A stretch of 64,000 nucleotides of DNA. Source: Micromussa lordhowensis (lineage: Eukaryota; Cnidaria; Anthozoa; Scleractinia; Lobophylliidae). The position numbers were made by a program, and so were the translations under genes. This document shows, piece by piece, positions 24,401 to 37,064 of this stretch (the first letter of the stretch is position 1; every line of letters starts with the position of its first letter). The DNA is taken from the NCBI GenBank assembly GCA_964020085.1, contig OZ026603.1, positions 30,486,242 through 30,550,241 of the forward strand, in the 5' to 3' direction. The notes under the pieces are model-generated. The model saw only the letters and a list, made by a program, of their open reading frames with translations. It ran no database searches and was not told where the DNA came from.

Positions 24401-26284
24401 CAGACGATTTAGCGGGTCTCCCTCTTTTTCTAATGAGAAGCGATAAAGTCACAGCCCGAATGAACTAAGTTAGTAAATTTAGTTACGTGTGTGAAAAGTT
24501 CTGTATGCAGTCGAACCTCTACTCAACGGCCACCTTGGAGACAGAGGAAAGTGGCCGGTTTAGATCTTTTTTTTGTTGTTGTAGCATATCAAAACGTAAC
24601 GCAATCAAAATATGTCAATAAAAGTGGAGTTCGACAGTTGTGAGCATGCGTATCCACGTTCTCCTGATTTGTATTAGCCTGCCCTCTTTTCTCTTTATCG
24701 ATGCTAGGTGAGCTGTTGTTTTGAGTTAACGTGTACAGAGTGACAAAATTGTCTGCTCCACTAGTGATAACGTAACCAGATTGTAAAACAAGTGCAAGCT
24801 GGCTCTTCTCACCTCGGAGGTGGCTGTTCGTCAGCCGGACTGGCAAACCCACTTTCCGGAGTCTCTGATGACGATTCATCTATCTCTGCCTGGATCTCTT
24901 TTACTTTCTCCTTGAAAGCATTCTTGGACGTTTTTGAGCTTCTAAAAACAACAACAATAGAAACAAATCTGGCTTTTCTAAGAAACACAGCATGACTTTG
25001 CTATGTGCATGTAACTTGAGCAAACACACTGTGGACGCATAGCAGTAACTAGAGGTGCTTAGAGCCTTGAGGCTTAAACAGCGATAGGTCATCGCCTCAG
25101 CTTACAGCTTATCTTAAGTTTGTGTGGCATAAAACATCAGCAGTGTTAATAAACCGCCGCGGCCCCTCCCCCTTCAAAGATAGGATGCCAACCCACTGCA
25201 TCATACTCCGAGTATTGTGCCAGGTTGCTCAAACAATTCACTGGCAACCATTTTTAATCACTGGCAACCATTTTTAATCCTGGGTAGAGAAGTCATCAGA
25301 TGCACTGAGAGAGTAACTCGTTTTGCATATGGACTAAAAGCAACATTTTGGGGTATCTGGTAAAAACTGATACATTTAAGAGTAATGATGTTCCCATATT
25401 ACAGTAGATATTTCGTCTAATAAAAAACACGTATCGTTTGTCCGTACATAACAAAGAAACCAGCCTCCTCTATACTATAAAGGCTACTCTTGTCCAGAGA
25501 GTTACTTCAACAAACACTGTTTATCAGTGCTCTGAATGACTGCATCAGCTCATGCCAGTTAAATGCCACAATAACACCGGTTTTCTAATTTCCTTACCTG
25601 CTTTGCGCTTTCCCTTGAGATTTCTTATCACTCTTGGCAGGAGTTCTTGACGATGTTTTTGAAGGTGTTGATTTCGATTCCGCTGCTCCCCCTTTTTTCG
25701 GTCCCTAAATTACAAATTGCAAGTAAAATACAATCTGCAGTGGGAGACTAAAGAAAAACAGGTATGGGGCAGAGGAAAGGTCCACACAGACATGCCCTAT
25801 TGTGGCGGGGGTGGGGGGAAAGGAAGGGAGTGAAAACCTGTTAAATCAAGCGCATTTTAAAAGTTCTCTGAGCGTTGTCACAGAGTTCTACAGCATAGAC
25901 GCGCGTAAACGTGCCCCAGGCCTTCCTCCTCACAAAAGTTAATTATTAGTAATTGCTAATTGTTAGTTAAACAGTATATTATAGATTACATAAACACTGA
26001 CTATCCCATTTTTGATTTTCGTTACGTTTGACTCATCTTGACTGAAAAAACGCAGGAAAAAATCTACTTCTTAACAAGCAACTTTGCACATCGCTAAGGG
26101 GACTTAAGACATCCTCAGTTCAAATGAAAGAGAATCAAATAGCTTAGCTACATCGAAATAATAAACAACATTTGCTCACCTAAACCAGAAAAAAAACACA
26201 GTTATAACTTTTCACAGGTCTCACCTTTGTAGAAGTAAATTGGAATCCCTTTGGCAGATAACTCTTTGTGTTGGGACTACCTCC
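21480..26284 (-). CDS. PDS5: PDS5 exons 33-41 (basic, disordered tail with AT-hook)
   Basis: Exons: 26225-26284, 25598-25704, 24813-24941, 24193-24429, 23642-23764, 23123-23177, 22788-22820, 22582-22671, 21480-21509. The tail is Lys/Ser/Glu-rich, with an AT-hook core KRGRPAK at about residues 1196-1202 and repeated SP/SPxK sites ([27 protein letters not shown]). It ends [17 protein letters not shown]. These tail exons are poorly conserved, so their boundaries rest on splice sites and phase rather than alignment. Confidence 0.8.
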
Positions 26285-29200
26285 CTAAAAATTACAATTA
26301 CACAATAATTTAATGCTTAAAGGACATACGACGTGCTTCTGATTTTCAATTATGCATGATGTAAATACAACTGTTTTTTATCTCAAGTTCGAAAGAACAC
26401 TTCCTTGTATAGTCTTCTTCGCTGCCATTATTTACGTCGTCACACAACGCTTGTGTTGGCGAACGGATGGGACTGCGTGACACCAATTTTTCTTACATTG
26501 CCATATATTTCTTTTAAACTTTTTTGTTTTCTTTCTGACAATTAGTTGGTACTTCAACACAATATCTCCAGGCCAGTTGATGATTATTTTTGTTATTCTC
26601 CTCGCTTTTCTGCTTAACAAGGTTTGGATGTTGTAAGGAAAAATGAAATGTTGTACTTTTTTTAAGGGAGTTTTCATATAGAGATAACCTCTTTTAAAAC
26701 TTCCTTTTCTAGAGGTATCTTGCTTCTTTTCCCTTATTTTTTAGTTTTTTAATTGTATATATAGTTTGCGCCTGGAATAAATAAAGTATATAAATAAATA
26801 AAGTATGTATGTACGTGACATGTTGCTGTTCTAAAATATACAATTATGTTGCTGCAAACATTTGATGTTGTAACAAAGTTGTTACAGCAACAGAAAAAGC
26901 CCACCAAAGTTCCACAATTCTCACCTCAGAAGGAACAAAGAACCTTTTAGGTAAAACAGGGTTGCCTGGAAACTCTTTCAACACGAAGTTATGGACCTAC
27001 ACGAGTAGAGATGTTAAGATCAGCGAAAATGTCACAATGAATTACCCCAGCAACAAGAATAATAGAGCAAATTTTTTCCATAGCTCGTCATGGAACAGAC
27101 ATCAACATAACACGGTGTACTGCGTGACCAGTCAATCAAATGCATAAGGAGACTAAAATGGACTTGCCAGTACAAATAGCAAATATCAGTACCTTGTTTA
27201 TGAGGAGTCCCAGTGCCAGATCACAAACGGTGTAAAGATTCTGTTTGAAAATACGACAGTGACAGAGATTAAAGGAGCTCAGATCTGACCACGTGCAAAA
27301 TTGCTTAAGGTGGGCACACACGAGGGGACTAGTCCCTGCGTCTTGTCCCTGCAACTAGTCCCCTGAAATTAAACACGAAGGGACTGGTCACAGGGACTTG
27401 TCCTACAAACAGTTCCCACAAAGCGTTTTGAAGAACAAGTCTCAGCCACTTGTCCCTAAAATTTAAACCAGTCTGAATTTGTGGACTAGTCGCAAGGACT
27501 AATTTTTGGTCCCTGCAACAATTTTGTGGTAAAAATGACCAGTTCACACATTGGGACTTGTCCCCACGACTTGTTACAGGGACAAGTCCCCTCATGTGTG
27601 CCGATCTTAAACTGAAGGAAACTTGAAAATAGTAGTTTACTAATACAGAGAAACCCCAACGAAATAATAATAAACCATAAAGGAACAAGGATGGAAACGA
27701 TTGACATGAATTACAAACGACAAACTTGAAAACTTTAGGCTAAACTTTTCAAGATGTGCAAGGTATACCCGGCTGCCCCTTTAAGTGACAGTGACACAAA
27801 GTAACAGAACAACAACAACAACAACAACAAAACTACTAATGTTACTTCAAATAAGCAACACCATCCCTGTTCCTACGAGGGTACTTTCTCATAACTCGAG
27901 TCCTTGCTCCTTTTTGTGCAAGTTTGACAGAACAAGTGCCTCTTGAGAGCTCCGTCATAGGATCGATTTTGATCAGGTTCAAAAACAATAAACGCGACTG
28001 GAAGTAAAAATTCTGGGACTCGATTCAGCCTTTTCTTTTTAGCCAGGTATGCACAATTCAACTGGATGACCGATATTTTCAGACTTCTAATCGGATCTTT
28101 CTATGATCACCCATTTCTCGACTGCTAGTAAATAGGAACGAAGACTCTGGGCACAATAATGGTTGTGTCAGATACATTAGTTATTTTTTGCGATGTCAAG
28201 GCTTTTTTATCCGGGCATATCTTACATGAAAAGAAATCAACAAACAAAGCTCAAGACAACATTCTTTAAATCTGAACTGATAACTCAGAAAGATTGTATC
28301 TTCGTTCTTTACCTTGTTCACTTCTGCATCTTCAGGTGCCTGGGCATCTTTGGTTTCTTTCACGTTTTCTACTAGTTTTTTGAGAAAGCTGTAATTATCT
28401 GCTTTGGCCAAAATCGGCTCCATAAAGAACCAAAGGTAACTAAAGAATGGGAGGAAAACAGATGGTTTATTCAACTGAAACAAACTAGAAGACACTAACT
28501 GAGGTGCTGTAGTGTGACAAAACAATGCAACTAAACCAACATTTACACAACTTGGTAACCAGTCATCTAGCCCCCAAGTCGACTAGCCCCTGGCCGGTTG
28601 GCCCACAACCAGAAGTCTTAAACAATGGCCGTTTTTATGCTAGGGACGTTAATAATGTCGTCTCAGACGTTAAAGCTGTCTCCAGACGACTTTAACGTCT
28701 AGTATAAAAACGGAAAATAAGACGCTTTTAACGTCTGTCAATTTAAACATCTGAGACGTTAAACCTGTCTAGTATAAAAACATGAAGACTTGAAAAGACC
28801 TGCCATGTTTTGTTCGTATACTGGCGCCATTTTCGAACAAATCTACCAGGCGTGCTAAAAGTTGCTTGTTTCCAGTGTCCTCCGAGTATAGAGCCCAGTC
28901 TTTTTAAAAAAAATAGTTTTTTTTCTGTTAGACGTTAAAGGTGTCTAGACAACTTAAACATCTAGCATAAAAATGGCCATTGTCCATTTCTCGGTCTTTA
29001 AGCGTAAATATGGTGGCTTCTGGTTGGGGGCTAACTGTCTAGGGGCTAATTAACTTGGGGGCTAAAAGACCGGTAACCAAGAGGTTATGTAACGTTTGGT
29101 TTTAATCTCGTGTGCATGAGTGTTGGGAAGGGGTTACTTACATCCGGGGGGATACTTACAACAGCTTTTTCTTAGGCTTAGATCTGTCGTAAATCGGAAG

Positions 29201-32200
29201 GGGGGGGGGGGTTATGACTGGGGAAGATACGAGACCTTGGCACTGGTTTTATTTCACTTGCGCTTACAGCGTTATAAAGTGCATAAAGATCACGTGAATA
29301 AACGAAACGATGAAGGTAAATAATTCTTACTCTCTGAACTGTACTAGAGTCTCGTGATCGTCTTGTTTAAAGTCTGGATGATGGGCTAGCATATGGACAA
29401 CACAAGGAAGAGCGTACTCTGGCAAAATGGAGTGTGAACAAGCTGCAAGAAAACAAAGGACAAAACGAACTTGTAACACCATGAGCAGGAGAGACATTTA
29501 TTATTAGTTGGACTTCTTAGTTAAAATAAGACACAACTGCCAATAAATCCTTGATTGGCCAAGATTGCTTCTGTTTATGAAGTTCGACTGTATCTTGGTC
29601 CATACAAAAGCAAACAAAGTCGGACAATATCCAGATATCTTGAACTCACTCTTGGTCAGTAACCCATACATTAAGCTTGAATTTAGTTGCTAAGAGCTAA
29701 GGACGTGGAAAATTGCATTGGAAGTAGGCTGATCAGTGTTCTACTAGCAGCAAACATGGAGCAGTCGTATGTTGACTGGCTGTGAGCATAAGCTCTTCCT
29801 TCGTAAATAGGTTAACCTCAGCCTATCTGCATCTGGTCAACTCACCTTGAGCGGCTGAGTGTTGCTTTAAGTAATCTCGCCTTGTCTTGACATTCTTTGT
29901 AATCATTTGTCTAACCTACAAAGTACGTTTTGCGCCACAAAGTTAAGTTCAGTGCAAACGGGTACAGTATCACAGACTTGAACTTATGCCATGAGAGAAC
30001 TTGGTTTTTGATAATTCTTCACAATAATAAAAGGTATAACCTACAGCAAATTTCTAATTTTTTTTTTTTTTTTCGTTTCCTTTCTATTTTATTATCATTT
30101 TTAACCTTTAGTTTTTACATGGCATATGTTGCATTACAAATAATAATACGCATTACTGACATTAAAAAACTTCCAGCTAACAATACAGTACTAACATCGG
30201 CCTATAACTTGATACAGTACTAGTTGATGATTATGATTATCGCCATTGCAGAATGTTATTTTACCTACTTACAGTACGTCATATTGCTTGCTTAGAATTA
30301 GAAACATTTACTACATATGACGATTGACTACTTACAATTAATTACTAGATTACACATTGAATCACTTACTGACAATTTACATTTACAGGTGCACTCCTTT
30401 TCGGTTGATAAGTATTAAAGTTAGAAGAATGGGAGTCAAGTAAACCATTCCGTTTTCTAGTATACTTCAATTCACCATATCTATATGCTATATCTAACAC
30501 TGTTGCTGAAAACCTAATTAAGCTAACTATCACTAAGTTTTTTTTTTTATGACCAGGAATTACTTTAATTATAATACAAGTTGTGAAACAGGAAAAGAAA
30601 GCGGAGGAGACATCTTTGGTTTCTCTTATTATTTATACTTCGAAATTTTCAATTTTGTATTTAAACGAGATTTTATTTACAAAATCAGCAAGTAAGATTG
30701 AACTAGTCTGCAGTTTGTTAGTGTAAATGTAGTATTTCATAAAAAGGAGTGTGTAGTTAAATTTCTTCGCTGCATTTTTTCCAAATTGTTCGGATGTAAC
30801 GCCGAACAGTTTCTCTTGCATGGACGGGTTAAAGTGCGTTTTGTTCGTTAGATTGAACCAATTGATGACCTCGTGTGAAAATTTTTTAACAAAAGTACAG
30901 TCACTGAAAGTATGATCAATGGAGTCCCTTTCGCCACAATATACACAGTCATCGTCTGACTGGATACAATAACGAAAAAGTTCTCTTTTTGTAACTACAA
31001 TTCGGTGCATAAATTTAAATTGAAATTCCTTGAGCTTGGGCTCTTTACATAGAGTTTTGAGGGAGGCGAAACGTTTTTTCCACACATCTTTTTTTGTTAC
31101 AAAGTGCTTGTCCCATTTTTGGGGACCCTTATGTTCTGCTGTGTGTGTCCTGGTGTTGAGTAGTTTGTAAAATTCACTAGTTCGAATTTTAATCAGGTCA
31201 ATTTGTGTAGATTCGTCAAGCTGAAAATTAAAGGTATTGCTAAGGTAAGGGTCTTTCTTTATTGGAGCCTCATTTCTTGCCAAAGTTAGCAGGTGTTTCG
31301 GGATGGCACTAATGACCTGATAGTATTGAAGAAAATTAGTCTTTTTACAGTGGTAATTGTCCAAAAACTCCTGATACGACATTAGTTGACCGGTCGATGT
31401 TAGAAGATCTTGGATTGAAAGAATGCCATTTTGATACCATTCCCTAATAAAAAAGGGTCTATCTCCAACGAGTATATCTTTGTTATTGTGTAGAATTATA
31501 GTTTGGTCTCTACTATGAATATATAGAGTTTTTAATTCTCTGAAGAACTTTAGAATATTTCCATAGAACACCGGCAGTGAGGTTAGGTATTTTTCGTCAT
31601 AATTGCATCTTAATAAAAAGTTGAGACCCCCTACTCTTTTAAGATAGTAATCTGGGACTGTTTTCCATTTTGGATTTCCTGGCAACAAAAGTCTAGGAAT
31701 CCAGGCCAGTTTTAGAGCCTTGAACATTATTTCTGTGTCTACCATACGCAGTCCGCCTTTATTGAGGTCTTGGTAAAGCCCCTCCCTTTTAATTTTGTCT
31801 TTTTTATTGTTCCACAGAAAGTTAAATAGTTTTGTTTTTAGAATTGGTGTGATTTCCTCAGGAACGTTTAACGTCGAGGCTGAATAAACTAGCTGTGACA
31901 GTCCTAGAGACTTGATTATCAGAACTTTTCCAAACAATGTGAGATTTCTTGCTCTCCATATATCCAAATTTGTTTGCATCTTGCGTATTTTAAGATGAAA
32001 GTTTAATTCATTGTTTTCCTTATCATTATACGAAACATGAACCCCTAATATACCCATTGGACTGCGCATCCATTTTAGATTTAAGGGATTGCTTTTATTT
32101 TTTTCCCATTTCCCCAGCCACATTGCTTTAGATTTCTTAACGTTTAAAGTTAGGCCTGACAACCTTCCAAATTCATCGACTAATTTCAAGGCTTCTTTAA

Positions 32201-35200
32201 CTGCTTCCAAATCTGCACAAAACAAGTTTGTGTCATCTGCAAATTGACTTAATTTAATTGTATTTTCCAGAATTTTAATACCTACTATCTTTGTGTCTTG
32301 TCTTATCTTGTTTGCTAACAGTTCAGCTGACAGAACAAATAAAAAGGGAGAAAGCGGAAAATTTCTAATTCCCAGCAGCAATGTTCTCTCTACCTTTTTT
32401 AAAACAAATTGAAACAAAAATGTGCCTGATCCTCTAGAAAACTTCAGTCTTGATTAGATTTAAAAAAAAACCCAGATGTTTCCAAGATACAATACAGAAA
32501 ATGTATGAAAATCTGTAATGGGGATTAAAGTTTACCTGGTTCTTTCTTTCCTTGACAGGTTCTGGTGCTGCCAGCGCAAAGATCCCGAGATATTCCAAAG
32601 GAAGTTTCAGTAAATCTTCAGCTTTGTGAAGCTTTTTTGTAAACTTGTCTCGAACCTCGTAACAAGAGTCCTAAAAATACAACAACGTGAAAACTATCTG
32701 AAATTAAGAGGGGCACATCAGAGGAAGAAAAGCCCTCTCAGTTTATCAATGAACATATCCTTTTTTGTTATGATCAGAATAATCAAGGTCTAGGTAAGAC
32801 TTTGTCAGCCAAAATTTGAATTTATTTGTAAAGGTTTAACTAATTCAGCTCTAGAGCTGTGATTTTAAAGCTTCAATAAACTATTTATCTATTTGATGCT
32901 GAAAGCAGTTACCATAGCATACACAGCAAGTGTCCTTATAGCAGCATGGAAGTGAAGTGGAAGTGTTCTGCATTCTGGCCAAGCGAAAATTAGGGTGACA
33001 GCAAAAGCATCAGAGGTGGTGGGGATGGGAAAAACTGTAACTTTGATTACCAGTATTCCAGTTATCCTAGAACTACTATCTCATAGTAACAGTGTTCTAC
33101 GATCTGTTGTCTTGAAGAAGAATTTATTTTGACTAATGTTATGTTTGACAGAACACCACTTTTAGTTTGATGCATGCATGTTTAAGAGGATGTCCATTGC
33201 GCATGAACTTGACAAATTACTCTCTAATCTGCTAGCAGATTAGTCAATAGCCTGCTGGAAGATTAGAGAATAACCTGGTAGCAGATTATTTTTTAATCCT
33301 GTGGCATACAATATGAAATCTGTGGGCTCTTAGCCTGTGAGAAGAGATAGTAATTACCACAACAGAAAAGACGCACTAGTGGACTATAGGGTAAACAGAG
33401 AGTTGGTATAAGCAGTATGAACTAACATCGCATAGCACAATTATCACTACCCTTGTAGAGTGTTTGTAAGTTTAATTTCAAAGATGCATCAGACAACATC
33501 ACATGTCACAAACAAAACAAACTACACGACAAAATCTCATCTCAAGCGCAAACATGGAATAAAATTGAAAATTCTTCAGCTCTTCCTCTAAGCCACAACA
33601 GCAAAGCTTATCTTGTCGCAAAAACTAATACACAAGACACACAAGGTCATATTTATCTTATACACAGTTAAAACATCATACTCTTGCACCGACCTACCTG
33701 CATAACCAGTGAGAGTCGCTGAAAGTTCTCCAGAGTTATACACTCAATATAATGAGCTTCTTGAGCAATCTTGATGATTCCACAAGCTGCAGCTAGACGA
33801 AGTCTTGAACAATCAGCAGCACTACAACAGGAAGGAAAATAAGTTACTAGAATCACTCCTCTTCACTTCCTTTCAATGTAAACAGAAGTAGCAAGGATTT
33901 GACTTTGTCTCAAGGTCATTAGCAATCCAAAGCATTTTTTCCTGTCATAATAATTCAAACATGCCAGTCACATCAGGAATAACAAAAAACGTTATGTTTT
34001 GCTCCTTGTTCTTTGTTTTTGTTTTTATAGTTATCATTCCTACACTATGTACGCTGTAGCTGGTTTTAGGATACATTATTCTTTTTCCTTTCACAGGTTA
34101 TCATTTTGCAACATTATCATAACTGATAATTTGCACAACACAGTTTATTAATTCATAATTTTGTTTAATTTATACTGTATCCTCTTGTATATTTTTAAAA
34201 TTAACACCAGGTGTCTGTAACAATCATGACATGACAGGGTCATCTTGGATTAATCAGTATTAATGATGTAAAACAGAATACAACAGGAACAACCACTAGC
34301 AAGCAAGTACCTTACACATCCCTGCTGTTGCAGATCCCCTTTATGAGCAAGCACACTGTCTAACAATCTGAGCACTGGTTGACCTGAAGGCTTGTGGTTG
34401 ACTTCCCGGCCTCTCAACCACTTCACCAGTAGCCGTATACCTTTGATCTAAAATAGAGTGTGAAAGGAAACATTATTAGGAACCTTATGCAAACTATGGC
34501 GGCAATGGCAATGACAACGTCACCTTGAACAAAAGGCTTAATGAGCAGAACAATGGCTAAGCACGTGCGTTTAAATCTTTGTATATTTTGTCTGCAAAAC
34601 AACAACACAAAATGACCAAGCCCAGCCTATTGTGGAGAATGTAGGCCTAGACAGCAAATTGTTTGTATTTTCTTTTTGAAATTGACCGCTTTCATTACAT
34701 ACTTCAAGTTTTAAACCAATTGGCATACTGAGCAGATTTAGATAGTGATGAAGTAAAAAGAAGGTAAAATATAAATATATACTTTTTACTAGGCATTGTC
34801 ATTGGTTAAATCCTTATTATTAGTGTATTCAAATAGCAGCTTTGAAATTTACGTATTTCAAAGTCTTTAACTTTTAACTACAAGAGATTGTCTCCTTAGT
34901 CTTAAAACTGCCATATCTATGTCATATGGAGTACAGTGGAACCTTGATTTAACAAACCTCTACCAATATATAACAAAGTCTTTGGTATAACGACCAATAT
35001 TCCTCGTTACAGCAGTAGTAAAATGCACGGAAAGAATCTCGATGCAACAAAACCTTGTTTTAGCAAACATATTTTGCCAGGCCCTTGGCTCTTTGTTACA
35101 TCGAGGTTCCACTGTACCATACATGTATCCTGCATGCTCACCTTTGCCTGTGTTTCTTGGGCAACATCTCTGTCTTCACACCACGCACTTTCACTTTCAT

Positions 35201-37033
35201 CAGAATTGACTGCCTCTCCCTGTCACCAAACAAAAACAAGTCAACAACAAGTCACCTAACTCCCTCGTCCCAGCATAACTCCAATCTCAAGCAGAGAAGT
35301 TAATAAACACGATCTTCTTCTAAGGGAAATATATACAGGGTTTCCTGAGTTGGTGCGGGAGATGTCAAACGGGTAAAGAAATCTACAAAAGTTCTTTAGA
35401 AGCCCTTAAGGATTGTTTGGTGATGAATAACAAAGTTGCCAGCGATGGAGTAGTTATTCTTCATGGTTGCCACAGGCATCAGTTTTCAAAATTCCCTCTT
35501 GTTCCTGTCATAAATATAGGATTAGCCTGACTAAATAACTTACAGCTGTTCTTTCCACCCATTTATTTAGGATTGATAAGTTTTCAATAAATTTGCCTTC
35601 GTATTTAAGGAGATCACAATGACCTGAAGAGTTTCTTCCAGCCTTCAATGTATGGTATCAAATCAATAATATTTGCCTGGACTCAAAATAAAATTCTTTC
35701 AATTGACTTTTCCATGAAATTGAAGACCATTTCCTGACCTATGACAATCCTGTTCTTCACTGCAACAATTTAAATATCAAGACAACAATGTTAATTGGCA
35801 TACTTACCCTGTCCTTCATCAGTAGTTCTTTGACTACAAAATCTCGCACAATGGCAGGCCTCTGAGTCTCAAACAGGGTTGGTGCCAAAAGTGCAATCTC
35901 GCCAAGAGCTGTTAGTGTTGTTAGCAGAAGAGGACAATCGGAGCTCAAGGAACTAACTAGGTTCTGAAAAGAAATGCGAAGTATCGAGATCCTGTTTTGC
36001 GGGCATGGCTTGAAAAAAAATTCGCCCCTAAGCAACACATAAACGGACACTTTTAAACTGACTTTTTTCAGCTCAATACACTAAAAGGCACCGCTCATCA
36101 AGATCAAGATCAAATTGGATTTTGTAAGTTTTTGTGATCAGGGGAAAAGCACTTAACCTGAAGAAAAACGCCAAGAGCAAGCACAAAAAAACAAGCACTC
36201 ACACTTACTTCTAACAATCCCCCTGCTTGAAATTCAACAGTACAATTACATTCTACAATACTTACTGCAAAGATGCGATCAAAAGGCTGAGAGGAAGCAG
36301 TGGAAATCTTCGCCATGGATCTAAGTGAGTGCTTGGCTTGACAAGGAGTTCCTTTTACTGCTAATTTGGACAGGACTGGGTGATAGTAACTGATAGAGGG
36401 AAAAAAAGAAAAAACAGGGGTTTCATTAAGAGCTGGGCACCTTGGAAGTTGACTGGCTGTGAGGATGATTTTGCTTGCCTGGATTGACCATCTAGACAGC
36501 TTTTTTAATAGATGGCAGTTTGGGCCAGTTGGCAGGAGCAATTCAGCTGTTCATAGTAGGTAAATAAATAACATTTACTAAACTCACTTTGCTAATGATT
36601 TGTTCACTTTTTCAATGCCATCTCCAGTCAAGGCAAGCATCTTTAGTGAGTGATCAACTGAAAAAAATCATAATTGCAATTAATGGACTACAAGAAACAT
36701 TGGAAATACAAAATTCTTCTGAAAACAGATACATGCCGAAATAACCTAAGGTAAAACTTAAATTTGAAAAGCACAAGAGGCATGATTGTCTGACAAAAAA
36801 ATGCTGTTAATGTTTCAAGCTTACCTATTTCTTGATCCTTGTTTTTCAGAAACACCAGCAGTTGTTGAAATGTGTCATCATTTTGAAATTGAGATGGAAA
36901 CACACCAGCCAGACTCTAAGAAAGTTAAATAGTGACATCTTTTTCATTCAGATTGAAAGGTTAATTCTCCTTACTGACTGCCACATTTAACATGTACCCT
37001 GTTTCTACTGAGTTAAAGAAACACTCACGGAAG

Positions 37034-37064
<31 letters not shown>

